Part shown: positions 6,221 through 13,814 of the stretch, piece by piece
How positions within the stretch are numbered: position 1 is the first letter of the stretch
Layout: each line of letters opens with the position of its first letter
Source of the DNA: DAOUAJ01 sp034433615
GTDB taxonomy: Bacteria > Chloroflexota > Anaerolineae > DUEN01
Assembly: GCA_034433615.1 (NCBI GenBank)
Contig: DAOUAJ010000389.1
Location: 1 to 21,711, forward strand
Direction of reading: 5' to 3'
Length of the DNA: 21,711 bases
Position numbers and translations under genes: made by a program
Notes under the pieces: generated by a model
Told to the model about the DNA's origin: nothing
Seen by the model: only the letters and a program-made list of their open reading frames with translations
The model's database searches: none

Positions 6221-6892
6221 ATGCTGCTTGCCCTGGACACTGCTACCAATCTGGCCAGCATCGCTCTGTACGATGGCTGGCGTGTGGTGGCCGAACATAG
6301 CTGGTATTCAGCTCGCCGGCACACGGTGGAACTGGCGCCGAACGTGGAGGCCTTGCTCGCCCAGGCGGGTGTGCAACCTGCGCAACTGGCAGGAGTGGCG
6401 GTGGCCCTGGGGCCTGGTTCTTTCACCGGCCTGCGGGTAGCATTGAGCCTGGCCAAAGGATTGACGCTGGCCACAGGCGCGGGGCTCATCGGTGTACCCA
6501 CTCTGGATGTGGTAGCGTATCCCCATCAATGGCAGCCCCATCCGGTGTGCGCGGTGGTACAGGCCGGACGTGGCCGCTTGTGTTGGGCCTTGTACTGTCA
6601 CACCGCAGACGGCTGGGCGACGGTCACCGGCTACCGTCTGAGCGCGGTGGATGCCGTGGCCGCCGAAATCGGCGAAAGGACCTTGTTTAGCGGCGAACTG
6701 CTGCCCCAGAACGCCGACCGCCTGCGTGGCCTGCTGGGCGAGCATTTCCAACTGGCGCCGCCGGCCATGCGGCTGCGCCGGGCGGGAGTGCTGGCGGAGA
6801 TCGCCTGGTCACGCTGGCAGGCAGGGCAGGTGGACGATCCGGCAACTCTCAGCCCCATTTACCTACACGAACCCTCAGGAGAAGTTGCATGA
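6221..6892 (+). CDS. tsaB: t6A synthesis partner TsaB
   Basis: An ASKHA-fold, peptidase-like protein without catalytic metal ligands that dimerises with TsaD and is needed for t6A formation. The start MLLALDTATNLASIALYDG and the strongly conserved GPGSFTGLRVALSLAKGL (about residues 66-83) define the family. At 223 residues the length is typical. No strong Shine-Dalgarno precedes the ATG at 6221, and only 9 bases separate it from the tsaE stop, so translation may depend on tsaE. The stop overlaps the rimI ATG (ATGA at 6889-6892). The C-terminal part (LAPPAMRLRRAGVLAEIAW and LSPIYLHEP) fits TsaB: the final P-x-Y-L is the usual ending. Confidence 0.95.
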   Translation: MLLALDTATNLASIALYDGWRVVAEHSWYSARRHTVELAPNVEALLAQAGVQPAQLAGVAVALGPGSFTGLRVALSLAKGLTLATGAGLIGVPTLDVVAYPHQWQPHPVCAVVQAGRGRLCWALYCHTADGWATVTGYRLSAVDAVAAEIGERTLFSGELLPQNADRLRGLLGEHFQLAPPAMRLRRAGVLAEIAWSRWQAGQVDDPATLSPIYLHEPSGEVA

Positions 6893-7539
6893 TCGAGCTT
6901 ACAGAGCTCTGCGTACTACCGGTGTCTGTAACACCGCTGCGTCTCGATGATCTGGATGACCTCATGCCCATTGAGCAGGCCAGCTTCGCATTGCCCTGGT
7001 CGCGCAGCGCGTACTATCACGAGTTCACCAAGAACACTCATGGGCACTACCTGGCCGTTCGCCCCGCGTTAGAGATTCAGCACGAAGTCGAGCGTGTGGC
7101 AAGCCTACCCCCCTTGCTGGCATACGGCGGGTTCTGGCGGTTGGATGACGAAGCCCACATCTGCACCCTCGCTACCCATCCTCACTACCGCAAACGGGGC
7201 CTGGGCGAGTGGCTGTTGTTGCATCTGCTGGACTTAGCTCAGGCTATGGGGATGAACACAGCGACCCTGGAGGTGCGCGCGAGTAATCGGGTCGCGCAAC
7301 GATTGTATCAACGTACCGGGTTTCAGCAGGTAGGGGTTCGCCGCCATTACTACAGCAACAACCACGAGGACGCTTTGATCATGACCACACCTTCGTTGGC
7401 ATTGCCGGAAATGCAGGCCCTGCTGGCGCAACGACGGGAGGTCGTGTTTGCCCGACTGTGTGAGTGGACACGTGAGCTGGCGAGAGCTAGTCAGCATTCA
7501 GCGGTCGGGAGGCAATCGAGTCAACGTCTCAACATGTAA
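6889..7539 (+). CDS. rimI: Ribosomal protein alanine N-acetyltransferase RimI
   Basis: GNAT-family enzyme that acetylates the N-terminal Ala of ribosomal protein S18 (and other proteins) with acetyl-CoA. Seen: the acceptor-side IEQASFALPWS, the acetyl-CoA pyrophosphate loop HYRKRGLGEWLL (R-x-x-G-x-G pattern), LEVRASNRVAQRLYQRTGF, and YYSNNHEDALIMT, the usual end of RimI. The ATG at 6889 has AGGAG (6877-6881) 7 bases upstream and overlaps the tsaB stop. At 216 residues it is longer than Escherichia coli RimI (148). The extra is an insertion near PALEIQHEVERVASLPPL and a C-terminal tail of about 50 residues after DALIMTT with no recognised motif. The tsaB-rimI order is a common bacterial arrangement. 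Confidence 0.92.
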   Translation: MIELTELCVLPVSVTPLRLDDLDDLMPIEQASFALPWSRSAYYHEFTKNTHGHYLAVRPALEIQHEVERVASLPPLLAYGGFWRLDDEAHICTLATHPHYRKRGLGEWLLLHLLDLAQAMGMNTATLEVRASNRVAQRLYQRTGFQQVGVRRHYYSNNHEDALIMTTPSLALPEMQALLAQRREVVFARLCEWTRELARASQHSAVGRQSSQRLNM

Positions 7540-7564
7540 CATCCATGATACACAGGAGGAATTC

Positions 7565-8608
7565 GTGAGCGACGAGATTCGTTTTGGGATCATCGGCTGT
7601 GGGGTGATCGGCACTGTGCATGCCGATGTGTTACAGATGGTGAAGGGCGCGCGGCTGGTGGCAGTGGCCGATATTGTGCCTGAGGTTGCCCAGAGTCTGG
7701 CCGAACGACACGGTGTGGCCTGGTACCAGGACTATCACGAGATGCTGGCCCGGGACGACATTGACGCCGTGACCATCTGCACACCCAGCGGGATGCACGC
7801 CGACCACGCGGTGGACGCCGCTCGCGCAGGCAAGCACATCATCACGGAGAAGCCAATGGCCATCCACCTGGCCGATGCCGACCGCATGATCGCCGCGGCC
7901 AAAGAGGCTGGCGTCCAGTTGGGTGTCATCTTTCAAAATCGCTTCTATCGGGATGTGGTGCGGGTACGCCTGGCCGCGCAGCGGGGCCTTTTCGGCCGGC
8001 TGACAGTAGGCAACGCCCTGGTGCGCTGGTGGCGATCTAACGAATATTTTGCAGCCGCTCGCTGGCGCGGCACGTGGGCACTGGACGGGGGTGGTGCCTT
8101 GATGAACCAATCCATCCACTACATTGACCTGCTCCAGTGGTGCATGGGGCCGGTGGATCAGATCTCCGCCTACGCCGGCACGCTGGCTCACAACATCGAG
8201 ACAGAAGATGTGGCCACTGCCGCGCTCCGCTTCCGTAACGGCGCGCTGGGCATCATCGAGGGGACGACGACGGCCAATCCGGGCTTTGCCGCCCGACTGG
8301 ACATCCATGGTGACCGAGGAGGTGCCTCCATTGAGGCCCAGGAGCTCGTGGACTGGAAAGTGCCAGAGGGGAACGGTATGCTGGCCGATGATGACCCGGG
8401 ACTGGTTGGAACCTATGTGCCGGAGCCGGGCGCACCGTGGTGGCATGGGCACATCGCTATGTTACAGGCGTGCATTGATGCGCTGCGAGAGGGAAGGCCC
8501 ATGCCCATCACCGGCGAAGAAGGCCGCAAGTCGGTGGAGATCATCCTGGCCATTTACAAATCAGCCCGCACCGGGCGGCCGGTGAAGTTACCGCTGAGGA
8601 GGGAATAA
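7565..8608 (+). CDS. Gfo/Idh/MocA-family NAD(P)-dependent oxidoreductase
   Basis: Rossmann-fold sugar or cyclitol dehydrogenase. The dinucleotide motif is G11-C-G-V-I-G16 (FGIIGCGVIGTVHADVLQ). The catalytic-region EKPMA (E95-K96-P97) is present, as are DGGGALMNQSIHYIDLLQW with the conserved H-x-x-D and a C-terminal VEIILAIYKSARTGRPVKL. The GTG at 7565 has a perfect AGGAGG (7554-7559) at 5 bases; this gives 347 residues, normal for the family. A longer in-frame reading from 7448 would overlap rimI and lacks a site. It follows rimI by 25 bases but its role is catabolic or modifying, and the substrate cannot be read from the sequence. A hairpin after the stop may terminate the run of plus-strand genes. 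Confidence 0.93.
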   Translation: MSDEIRFGIIGCGVIGTVHADVLQMVKGARLVAVADIVPEVAQSLAERHGVAWYQDYHEMLARDDIDAVTICTPSGMHADHAVDAARAGKHIITEKPMAIHLADADRMIAAAKEAGVQLGVIFQNRFYRDVVRVRLAAQRGLFGRLTVGNALVRWWRSNEYFAAARWRGTWALDGGGALMNQSIHYIDLLQWCMGPVDQISAYAGTLAHNIETEDVATAALRFRNGALGIIEGTTTANPGFAARLDIHGDRGGASIEAQELVDWKVPEGNGMLADDDPGLVGTYVPEPGAPWWHGHIAMLQACIDALREGRPMPITGEEGRKSVEIILAIYKSARTGRPVKLPLRRE

Positions 8609-8614
8609 CCCATA

Positions 8615-8641
8615 TAGGGCGGGCACGGAGGCACCGCCCTA
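8615..8641. terminator. Palindrome between convergent genes, possible bidirectional terminator
   Basis: TAGGGCGG (8615-8622) and CCGCCCTA (8634-8641) form an 8-base perfect stem around an 11-base loop. It sits 6 bases after the oxidoreductase stop and 47 bases before the end of the convergent Nudix gene. There is no T tract, so a factor-independent terminator is uncertain. It may instead be a copy of a dispersed GC-rich palindrome. Confidence 0.4.
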
Positions 8642-8687
8642 CGCCGCCGATCCATACGGGCGATTCCTCCGTGGCCACCCATTCAAG

Positions 8688-9332
8688 TCACAGATAGGGC
8701 CACGACCTGTCAGACAGGACGCGGTAGCGGTAACGGCCGGCGCTCACTGCTTCGATCACGCCCGCGGCGCGCAGGAGGCAGAGCGCCGGTCGTGCTTGCA
8801 CTGGCTCGCCCAAGACGGCTGTAAAGATACGCCGCATCTCTCGCGCAGTGAACGGATCGGGCAACAAATGGCGGCCTAGATTGTCCCCTAACAGGCGGCG
8901 CCGCAGGTGGGCTCGCGCAGCCGCGATAATCTGATCGTGGTCAAATGCCAATGATGTCAAGCCTTCTACAGGCCACCAGCGGGCGGCAGCAGCGTCATCG
9001 CCGGCGCGCAGAGCATCCCCCGTCGCCCCGCTGTTCAGCAACGCCAGATAAGCCATGGTGATCACCCGCTTGCGCGGGTCTCGGCCTGGCGCATCAAACG
9101 GTCGCAACGGTTCCAGGGCGATGGCGGTCAGCCCGGTTTCCTCCTTTAGCTCACGGAGGGCGGCTTCTTCCAGCGTTTCCGTGATGTCCATGAATCCTCC
9201 TGGGAGTGCCCAATAGCCCTCATACGGCCAGTGGCGTCGCTGGACCAGCAGCACATGTGGCTGATCCTCGCGCACTGCCCACACTACTACGTCAGCAGTG
9301 AGGGAGGGGCAGAGATAACTGCCTAGGCTCAT
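8688..9332 (-). CDS. Nudix hydrolase with C-terminal winged-helix-like domain (NrtR-like)
   Basis: Residues 1-135 form a Nudix domain with a perfect box: G46-x5-E52-x7-R60-E-L-K-E-E-T-G-L68, preceded by WPYEGYWALPGG. The last ~70 residues (HLLPDPFTAREMRRIFTAV and on to GVIEAVSAGRYRYRVL) match the arrangement of the winged-helix domain in NrtR and related regulators. These use a Nudix domain to sense ADP-ribose and repress NAD genes. The intact catalytic Glu residues mean it could also be an active ADP-ribose pyrophosphatase. The ATG at 9332 has AGGAG 7 bases upstream; the in-frame extension to 9449 runs through a palindrome and into fabH and is rejected. 214 residues. It follows fabH on the same strand after 106 bases. 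Confidence 0.88.
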   Translation of the reverse strand: MSLGSYLCPSLTADVVVWAVREDQPHVLLVQRRHWPYEGYWALPGGFMDITETLEEAALRELKEETGLTAIALEPLRPFDAPGRDPRKRVITMAYLALLNSGATGDALRAGDDAAAARWWPVEGLTSLAFDHDQIIAAARAHLRRRLLGDNLGRHLLPDPFTAREMRRIFTAVLGEPVQARPALCLLRAAGVIEAVSAGRYRYRVLSDRSWPYL

Positions 9333-9354
9333 GGCGAAGCTCCTACGATGGGCG

Positions 9355-9395
9355 AGGTCTCCTGACCGAGCCCTTTCGCTTCGGTCGGGAGACCT
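9355..9395. repeat. Large imperfect palindrome between fabH and the Nudix gene
   Basis: Fifteen-base arms, AGGTCTCCTGACCGA (9355-9369) and TCGGTCGGGAGACCT (9381-9395), pair with a single mismatch/wobble around an 11-base loop. No T tract follows on the minus strand. Possible roles: fabH 3'-end stabiliser or terminator, or an attenuator before the Nudix gene. It also resembles mobile palindromic repeats that I recall from related genomes. Confidence 0.65.
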
Positions 9396-9438
9396 TCGGC
9401 GATCAAGCGGAACTTTCCTGAAGCAGCATACTACCTCA

Positions 9439-10614
9439 TCACCCATCACGCCTTGTGCTGGATTGCGCTGCCTGAGACTGATGTCTGTTCTCGTCTTCCG
9501 ACCTCATAGCCACGCCGTATAAACGACGCAGGATCCGCCGTCCCAGTGAGCGGACTTGAGCCACATGAAATGAGCCGGAACGCTGAGCAGCCCGCCACCA
9601 CGGTGCCTCCGGCAACGGCAGAGGCACACCCCACTGCACAGCCACCGCCGCCCAGGTCAGGCCCGCGCCGAAGCCAACCAGGATGAGGTGATCGTTTTGC
9701 TTGACGCGCCCTTGCTCAATCGCCTCGTACAAAGCAATAGGGATAGAGGCGGTGGAGGTGTTGCCATAGCGATCCAGGTTGATAAAGACGCGATCTTCGT
9801 CCAACTTGAGCTGTCTCATGGCCGACTCGATGATGCGCCGATTGGCCTGATGGGGGATCAAAAGCTCGACATCATCCATGTTGAGCCCGGCCTGCTCAGC
9901 GACCTCTTGAGCGGCACGGGCCATCACGCGGGTGGCAAAGCGAAAAACCTCCCGACCGTCCATCTTCAGATAATGCTGACCCGCGGCCACCGTCTCCAGG
10001 CTGGTCGGTGTGCGGCTGCCGCCCGCGGGCACGATCAACAGGTCGCTGCCCGAGCCGTCCGAGCCCAGCACGCTGGACAGGATGCCGCCCGGAACTTCAC
10101 TGGCAGCGACCAGGACAGCACCCGCGCCGTCGCCGAAGAGAACACAAGTGCTGCGATCCGACCAATCTATCAGCCGGGAGAGGGTTTCTGAGCCGATCAC
10201 CAGCACGTACTCAGCACTGCCGCTGGCGATCAGACCGCGAGCGATGCTTAAGGCGTACACGAAGCCGGAACAGGCAGCGCTCAAGTCGAACGCGCCGGCG
10301 TGGATGGCCCCTAATCCATCCTGCACCAGGGAGGCTGTGGAAGGAAAGATGTACTCTGGTGAAGATGTAGCCACGATGACCATGTCCACGCGGCTGGCTG
10401 GCACATCGGCCACTTGCAGCGCCTCCTGCGCAGCCTTGATAGCCAGCGTCGCTGTGGTCTCCCGCGGGTCCGTGGCAATGTAGCGCTGGCGGATGCCGGT
10501 GCGAGTGCGAATCCACTCGTCACTGGTATCCACAATGCGAGCGAGGTCGTCGTTCGTCAGGACGTGACTAGGAACGCTTTTTCCCCAGCCAATGATCTGT
10601 GCATATCGTCCCAC
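9439..10614 (-). CDS. fabH: 3-oxoacyl-ACP synthase III (FabH) with a C-terminal extension
   Basis: Initiates type II fatty-acid synthesis by condensing an acyl-CoA with malonyl-ACP. The thiolase-fold catalytic triad is complete: C115 in DLSAACSGFVYAL, H255 in LLIPHQANRRI and N285 in RYGNTSTASIPIAL. IRTRTGIRQRYIA and FGDGAGAVL are also typical. The GTG at 10614 has GAGGGG 9 bases upstream. The usual FabH ends at about WAAVAVQWG (residue 329). Here about 60 extra residues follow, proline/tryptophan- then arginine-rich, ending in SQAAQSSTRRDG; I recognise no domain there. It lies 17 bases after fabF, clearly the same operon. No acpP or fabD is present in the window. Confidence 0.95.
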   Translation of the reverse strand: MGRYAQIIGWGKSVPSHVLTNDDLARIVDTSDEWIRTRTGIRQRYIATDPRETTATLAIKAAQEALQVADVPASRVDMVIVATSSPEYIFPSTASLVQDGLGAIHAGAFDLSAACSGFVYALSIARGLIASGSAEYVLVIGSETLSRLIDWSDRSTCVLFGDGAGAVLVAASEVPGGILSSVLGSDGSGSDLLIVPAGGSRTPTSLETVAAGQHYLKMDGREVFRFATRVMARAAQEVAEQAGLNMDDVELLIPHQANRRIIESAMRQLKLDEDRVFINLDRYGNTSTASIPIALYEAIEQGRVKQNDHLILVGFGAGLTWAAVAVQWGVPLPLPEAPWWRAAQRSGSFHVAQVRSLGRRILRRLYGVAMRSEDENRHQSQAAQSSTRRDG

Positions 10615-10631
10615 GGTTTTTCACCCCTCGC

Positions 10632-11888
10632 TCACTGCCCGTCCCATCGGCGTATGATCAGGCAGGCGTTGTGCCCGCCCAGGCCAAACGCGTTGGAGGC
10701 CGCGACCTGTAAATCGGGCGCTGGGCGAGCTTGATTCGGCACATAATCCAGATCGCATTCGGGATCCGGGTGCTCGTAGTTGATCGTCGGCGGGAGAACG
10801 CGTTCCTGTAATGCTTTGATACACAGGATTGCCTCTAACGCGCCCGCCGCGCCTAACAAATGGCCAGTCATGGATTTGGTAGAGGAAACCGCCAGGCGGT
10901 AGGCGTGTTCGCCGAAGACGTGCTTGATAGCAGCCGTTTCGCCTCGATCGTTCAATAGGGTGGCGGTGCCGTGGGCATTGATGTACTGTACATCCTCTGG
11001 AGATAAGCCAGCTTTGTGCAGCGCCTTCTGCATGGCTTCCACTGCGCCTGCATTATCCTCAGCCGGTTGAGCCAGATGGAAGGCATCGGCTGTCGCCGCG
11101 TAGGAGAGGATCTCGGCGTAGATGCGCGCGCCGCGCCGCATGGCGTGCTCCAGGGTTTCCAGGACCAGGACCGCAGCTCCCTCCCCCATGACAAAACCAT
11201 CTCGCTGAGCATCGAAGGGGCGGGAGGCCTTTTGCGGTTCATCGTTGCGGGTGGAAAGGACACCCATAACGTTAAGGCCGGCCAACGCTATGGGGTGGAT
11301 GGTCGCTTCACTGCCGCCGGCCAGGATCACCTCTGCATCGCCGCGGCGGATCACCTCTGCCGCCTCTCCGATTGCCCCATTTCCGGTCGCGCAGGCGGAG
11401 ACAATGGCCATGTTGGGACCACGCACGCCAAGCTGGATAGCCACCTGCCCGGCTGCCGTATCTATGAGCATGGCGGGAATGAAGAAGGGATTTACCCGCC
11501 GCGGGCCCTGGGTTTGCAAGACCTCGTATTCCCGGAGCAAGGTGTGTATCCCGCCCAGAGCAGAACCGATGATGATGCCCACGCGTTGGGGATCCTCGGC
11601 GGATACTTCCAGACCGGCATCGGCCACCGCTTCCAGACTGGCGGCCACTGCCATGTGGGTGAATCGGTCCAGCCGACGGGCTTCACGGGGATTTAGATAG
11701 CGCGCGGGATCGAACTCCTTGACCTCAGCAGCAATTTGCGTCTTGTAGGGTGTCGGATCAAAAAACGTGATCCGATCTGCCCCTGAACGTCCTGCCAGGA
11801 TGTTAGCCCACGTTGTGGGAACATCCAGCCCCAAGGGGGTTATGGCACCCAGACCAGTTACTACGATGCGTCGCTGTTCTGTTGACAC
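10632..11888 (-). CDS. fabF: 3-oxoacyl-ACP synthase II (FabF)
   Basis: Elongating condensing enzyme of type II fatty-acid synthesis, acting on acyl-ACP and malonyl-ACP. The Cys-His-His triad is C166 in SACATGNGAIGEA, H306 in NAHGTAT and H343 in STKSMTGHLLGAAGA, with K338 in the same segment. RIVVTGLGAITPLG at the start and NAFGLGGHNACLI at the end are standard; 418 residues is normal. It starts at GTG 11888, with GGAGG 7 bases upstream. It is the first gene of a minus-strand operon fabF-fabH (17-base gap), then Nudix. An extended -10 promoter about 100 bases upstream is the likely driver. I did not find a FapR-type operator; a CCGGTT/AACCGG inverted repeat (11947-11952, 11965-11970) in the leader is the only candidate. 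Confidence 0.96.
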   Translation of the reverse strand: MSTEQRRIVVTGLGAITPLGLDVPTTWANILAGRSGADRITFFDPTPYKTQIAAEVKEFDPARYLNPREARRLDRFTHMAVAASLEAVADAGLEVSAEDPQRVGIIIGSALGGIHTLLREYEVLQTQGPRRVNPFFIPAMLIDTAAGQVAIQLGVRGPNMAIVSACATGNGAIGEAAEVIRRGDAEVILAGGSEATIHPIALAGLNVMGVLSTRNDEPQKASRPFDAQRDGFVMGEGAAVLVLETLEHAMRRGARIYAEILSYAATADAFHLAQPAEDNAGAVEAMQKALHKAGLSPEDVQYINAHGTATLLNDRGETAAIKHVFGEHAYRLAVSSTKSMTGHLLGAAGALEAILCIKALQERVLPPTINYEHPDPECDLDYVPNQARPAPDLQVAASNAFGLGGHNACLIIRRWDGQ

Positions 11889-11988
11889 CCAGCAACCTCC
11901 ATAAAAACCTTGCTAGCGCGCATAGGCGATGGGATGACCCCAGGCACCGGTTTAAAAAGAGGCCAACCGGGCCAGCAACACTCACGGC

Positions 11989-11997
11989 ATTATAACA
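11989..11997 (-). promoter_or_regulatory. Extended -10 promoter for fabF-fabH
   Basis: The minus strand reads TGTTATAAT, a perfect TATAAT (11994 to 11989) with the TGn extension. No good -35 is seen at 16-18 bases. The start site would be near 11982, giving a 94-base leader that contains the CCGGTT-N12-AACCGG inverted repeat 12 to 35 bases downstream of it, a position suited to repression. The 182-base gap 11889-12070 otherwise holds a 12-base repeat, GATGGGATGACC (11928-11939), whose inverse copy is at 12069-12080. Confidence 0.55.
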
Positions 11998-12070
11998 CTG
12001 GGCAGAGAGAAAAGGTACGCCCAGCGAGGAACCCCTATGACGCAGTTGACCATATCGAATAGCGGTGAGG

Positions 12071-12727
12071 TCATCCCATCTCGGCCGAGGGGCAGAGATC
12101 ACGCAGGGGGCAATTGAGGCAGTCCGGTTTGCGGGCGTGGCAAACCTTGCGCCCGTGCCAGATCAGTTGATGGCCAAAATCAATCCAGTCGTGGCGTGGG
12201 ATCGTCACCATGAGCTCCCGTTCGATCTTCCCCGGATCTTGCTGCCGGGTCAGGCCCAACCGACGTGCTACACGCTGGACGTGGGTGTCCACCACGATGC
12301 CTTCTGCTCGATGGAAAGCGACACCCAACACCACATTAGCCGTCTTGCGCGCCACGCCGGGTAATTCCAGCAACTCCTCCATCGTGCGTGGCACTTCGCC
12401 TCCAAAGCGCTCGATCATCCGGCGGGCAGCACCCTGAATGTGTCGGGCCTTGTTACGATAAAAACCGGTGGACCGGATGGCCTGCTCCAGTTCTTCCGGG
12501 TTGGCCATTGCGTAGTCCTCGGCCGTTCGGTACTGCTTGAAGAGTTCCTGGGTAACCTGGTTGACCCGCTCGTCCGTGCATTGTGCCGATAGAATGGTAG
12601 CCACCAGGAGTTCCAGGGGGTTACTGTGTCGAAGGGCGCATTGAGCGTCTGGGTAGGCTGCGCGCAGCCGACGCAGGATCTCAGCGACCCGCGCCGATTC
12701 GGTCAACTCTTCAGCGGATGGGGTCAT
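12071..12727 (-). CDS. nth: Endonuclease III (bifunctional DNA glycosylase/AP lyase)
   Basis: Removes oxidised pyrimidines and cuts at the abasic site. The helix-hairpin-helix LPGVARKTANVVL carries the catalytic Lys K128, and D147 is in VVDTHVQRVARRLG. The 4Fe-4S cluster loop has the exact spacing C196-x6-C203-x2-C206-x5-C212. The start at ATG 12727 overlaps the stop of the PHP gene as ATGA, which favours it over the upstream in-frame ATGs. The resulting 218 residues is normal. The two genes form one transcription unit read from the PHP promoter. The SRAP protein and mutL elsewhere in the window are also repair genes, but not in the same operon. Confidence 0.96.
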   Translation of the reverse strand: MTPSAEELTESARVAEILRRLRAAYPDAQCALRHSNPLELLVATILSAQCTDERVNQVTQELFKQYRTAEDYAMANPEELEQAIRSTGFYRNKARHIQGAARRMIERFGGEVPRTMEELLELPGVARKTANVVLGVAFHRAEGIVVDTHVQRVARRLGLTRQQDPGKIERELMVTIPRHDWIDFGHQLIWHGRKVCHARKPDCLNCPLRDLCPSAEMG

Positions 12728-13629
12728 AGGCGTTGTTGAACCGTCTCCTTCAGTGCCTGATAAGCTTCCCATGTCAGGCCACATTCGCCCAGTCGGATGC
12801 GCGGCGAGCGTGCCCCATGGTAATCGGTACCGCTTGTCACCAAAAGGTCGAGCGTCTCCGCCAGCCGTCGGAAGTGTTCGATCACGACCTCGACCTGGGC
12901 GGAAGGGATCTCGCTGCCGGGGGCTTTATCGTAGGGATAGGCCACCTCCAGCCCCTTCAGGCCGGCATCGCGCAGGCGACGAATGACGCTGTCAATGTCA
13001 CGAACATGGCGGTAGAGGCCTGGGTGAGCCAGAACGGGAAGGCCGCCCGCGGACAGGACGGCCTCGATCGCTTGCTCGGCCGTGAGAGAAAAGGCCCGTC
13101 GCACGTACGCCTTGCCATTCTCGGATAGAAATTCCTGGAAGATCTGCTGCTTAGACTGGAACCGGCCGGGATTGCGCCGCCAGACCACCTCCACGATGTG
13201 AGGGCGGCCGGGCACCCCTGCGGCCAGAGCCAGCACTTCATCCACCGGCACATCCAGCCCTTCCGCCTGTAGCCGCTCGATCTGGGCGATTTTCTGGTCG
13301 CGGCGGGCGGTCATGACCCGATCCAGGGTGTGCAGGAGCTCGCTGTCATGCGGATCAATCCAATAGCCCAGGATGTCCACGTCCACCAGGTCGCGTTCAG
13401 GCTCCGATCTGGTGCTTAGCTCCAACGCTGGCACTACTTCGATGCCGTACTCACGGCCGGCTGCCAGTGCCTCGTCCACGCCCAGCACGGAGTCATGATC
13501 GGTGAGGGCGAGGGCCCGTAGACCCCGCTTGGCCGCTAATCTGACTAACTCAGCCGGCCGATCGGTCCCGTCTGAGCAAGTGGAATGGCACTGCAAATCC
13601 ACAGCGATAGAGATAGAGTTCGTTAGCAT
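12724..13629 (-). CDS. PHP-domain phosphoesterase (YciV/RNase AM-like)
   Basis: A 301-residue stand-alone PHP metal hydrolase. Motifs in order: DLQCHSTCSDG (residues 11-21), ALTDHDSVLG (about 41-50), VVPALELS, GRPHIVEVV, VLAHPGLY and VTSGTDYHGARSP. This arrangement matches the YciV/TrpH group; known members act on 3',5'-nucleoside bisphosphates or as 5'-3' exonuclease on short RNA. Oddity: motif I is usually H-x-H but here is Q13-C-H15, so one metal ligand is replaced. The start ATG 13629 lies just 6 bases after a perfect TATAAT and has no Shine-Dalgarno, suggesting a leaderless message. The alternative ATG 13689 would include the promoter. It overlaps nth by ATGA. Confidence 0.88.
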   Translation of the reverse strand: MLTNSISIAVDLQCHSTCSDGTDRPAELVRLAAKRGLRALALTDHDSVLGVDEALAAGREYGIEVVPALELSTRSEPERDLVDVDILGYWIDPHDSELLHTLDRVMTARRDQKIAQIERLQAEGLDVPVDEVLALAAGVPGRPHIVEVVWRRNPGRFQSKQQIFQEFLSENGKAYVRRAFSLTAEQAIEAVLSAGGLPVLAHPGLYRHVRDIDSVIRRLRDAGLKGLEVAYPYDKAPGSEIPSAQVEVVIEHFRRLAETLDLLVTSGTDYHGARSPRIRLGECGLTWEAYQALKETVQQRL

Positions 13630-13656
13630 GGCCGCATTATACTCATGAATGCGGCC
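13630..13656 (-). promoter_or_regulatory. Leaderless promoter with embedded inverted repeat, PHP-nth operon
   Basis: The minus strand carries TATAAT at 13641 to 13636, placing the predicted start site at or next to the PHP ATG (13629). No credible -35 is visible. An 8-base inverted repeat, GGCCGCAT (13630-13637) and ATGCGGCC (13649-13656), brackets the box with an 11-base spacer, so a dimeric repressor could bind across it. Confidence 0.5.
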
Positions 13657-13668
13657 GCGCGGAAACGC

Positions 13669-13697
13669 TTGACACCCGCTGATATCCATGCTAGTAT
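13669..13697 (+). promoter_or_regulatory. Sigma-70 promoter for the nucleotidyltransferase gene
   Basis: TTGACA (13669-13674, perfect), 17-base spacer, TAGTAT (13692-13697, 4 of 6). The start site would be near 13704. It is divergent from the PHP promoter. The next open frame begins only at 13815, and the segment between has no coding signal, consistent with loss of the original 5' end of the first gene. Confidence 0.5.
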
Positions 13698-13814
13698 CGT
13701 GTAGTTATGCGATAGCAAATGGCTATGCCCGGCTGATTTTCTTTCTGTTGGCAGACCGTGTGACCATCAAGAGTCACACCGTAGCAGTATACACCATCAG
13801 CCAGACCAGTCGTC

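Noticed and set aside
7448..7564. Longer start for the Gfo/Idh/MocA gene
   Set aside because: It would overlap rimI by 92 bases and lacks a ribosome site; GTG 7565 has a perfect AGGAGG and begins just before the Rossmann motif.
9333..9449. N-terminal extension of the Nudix protein
   Set aside because: It encodes the palindrome and overlaps fabH; the ATG at 9332 has a good site and matches the start of the domain.
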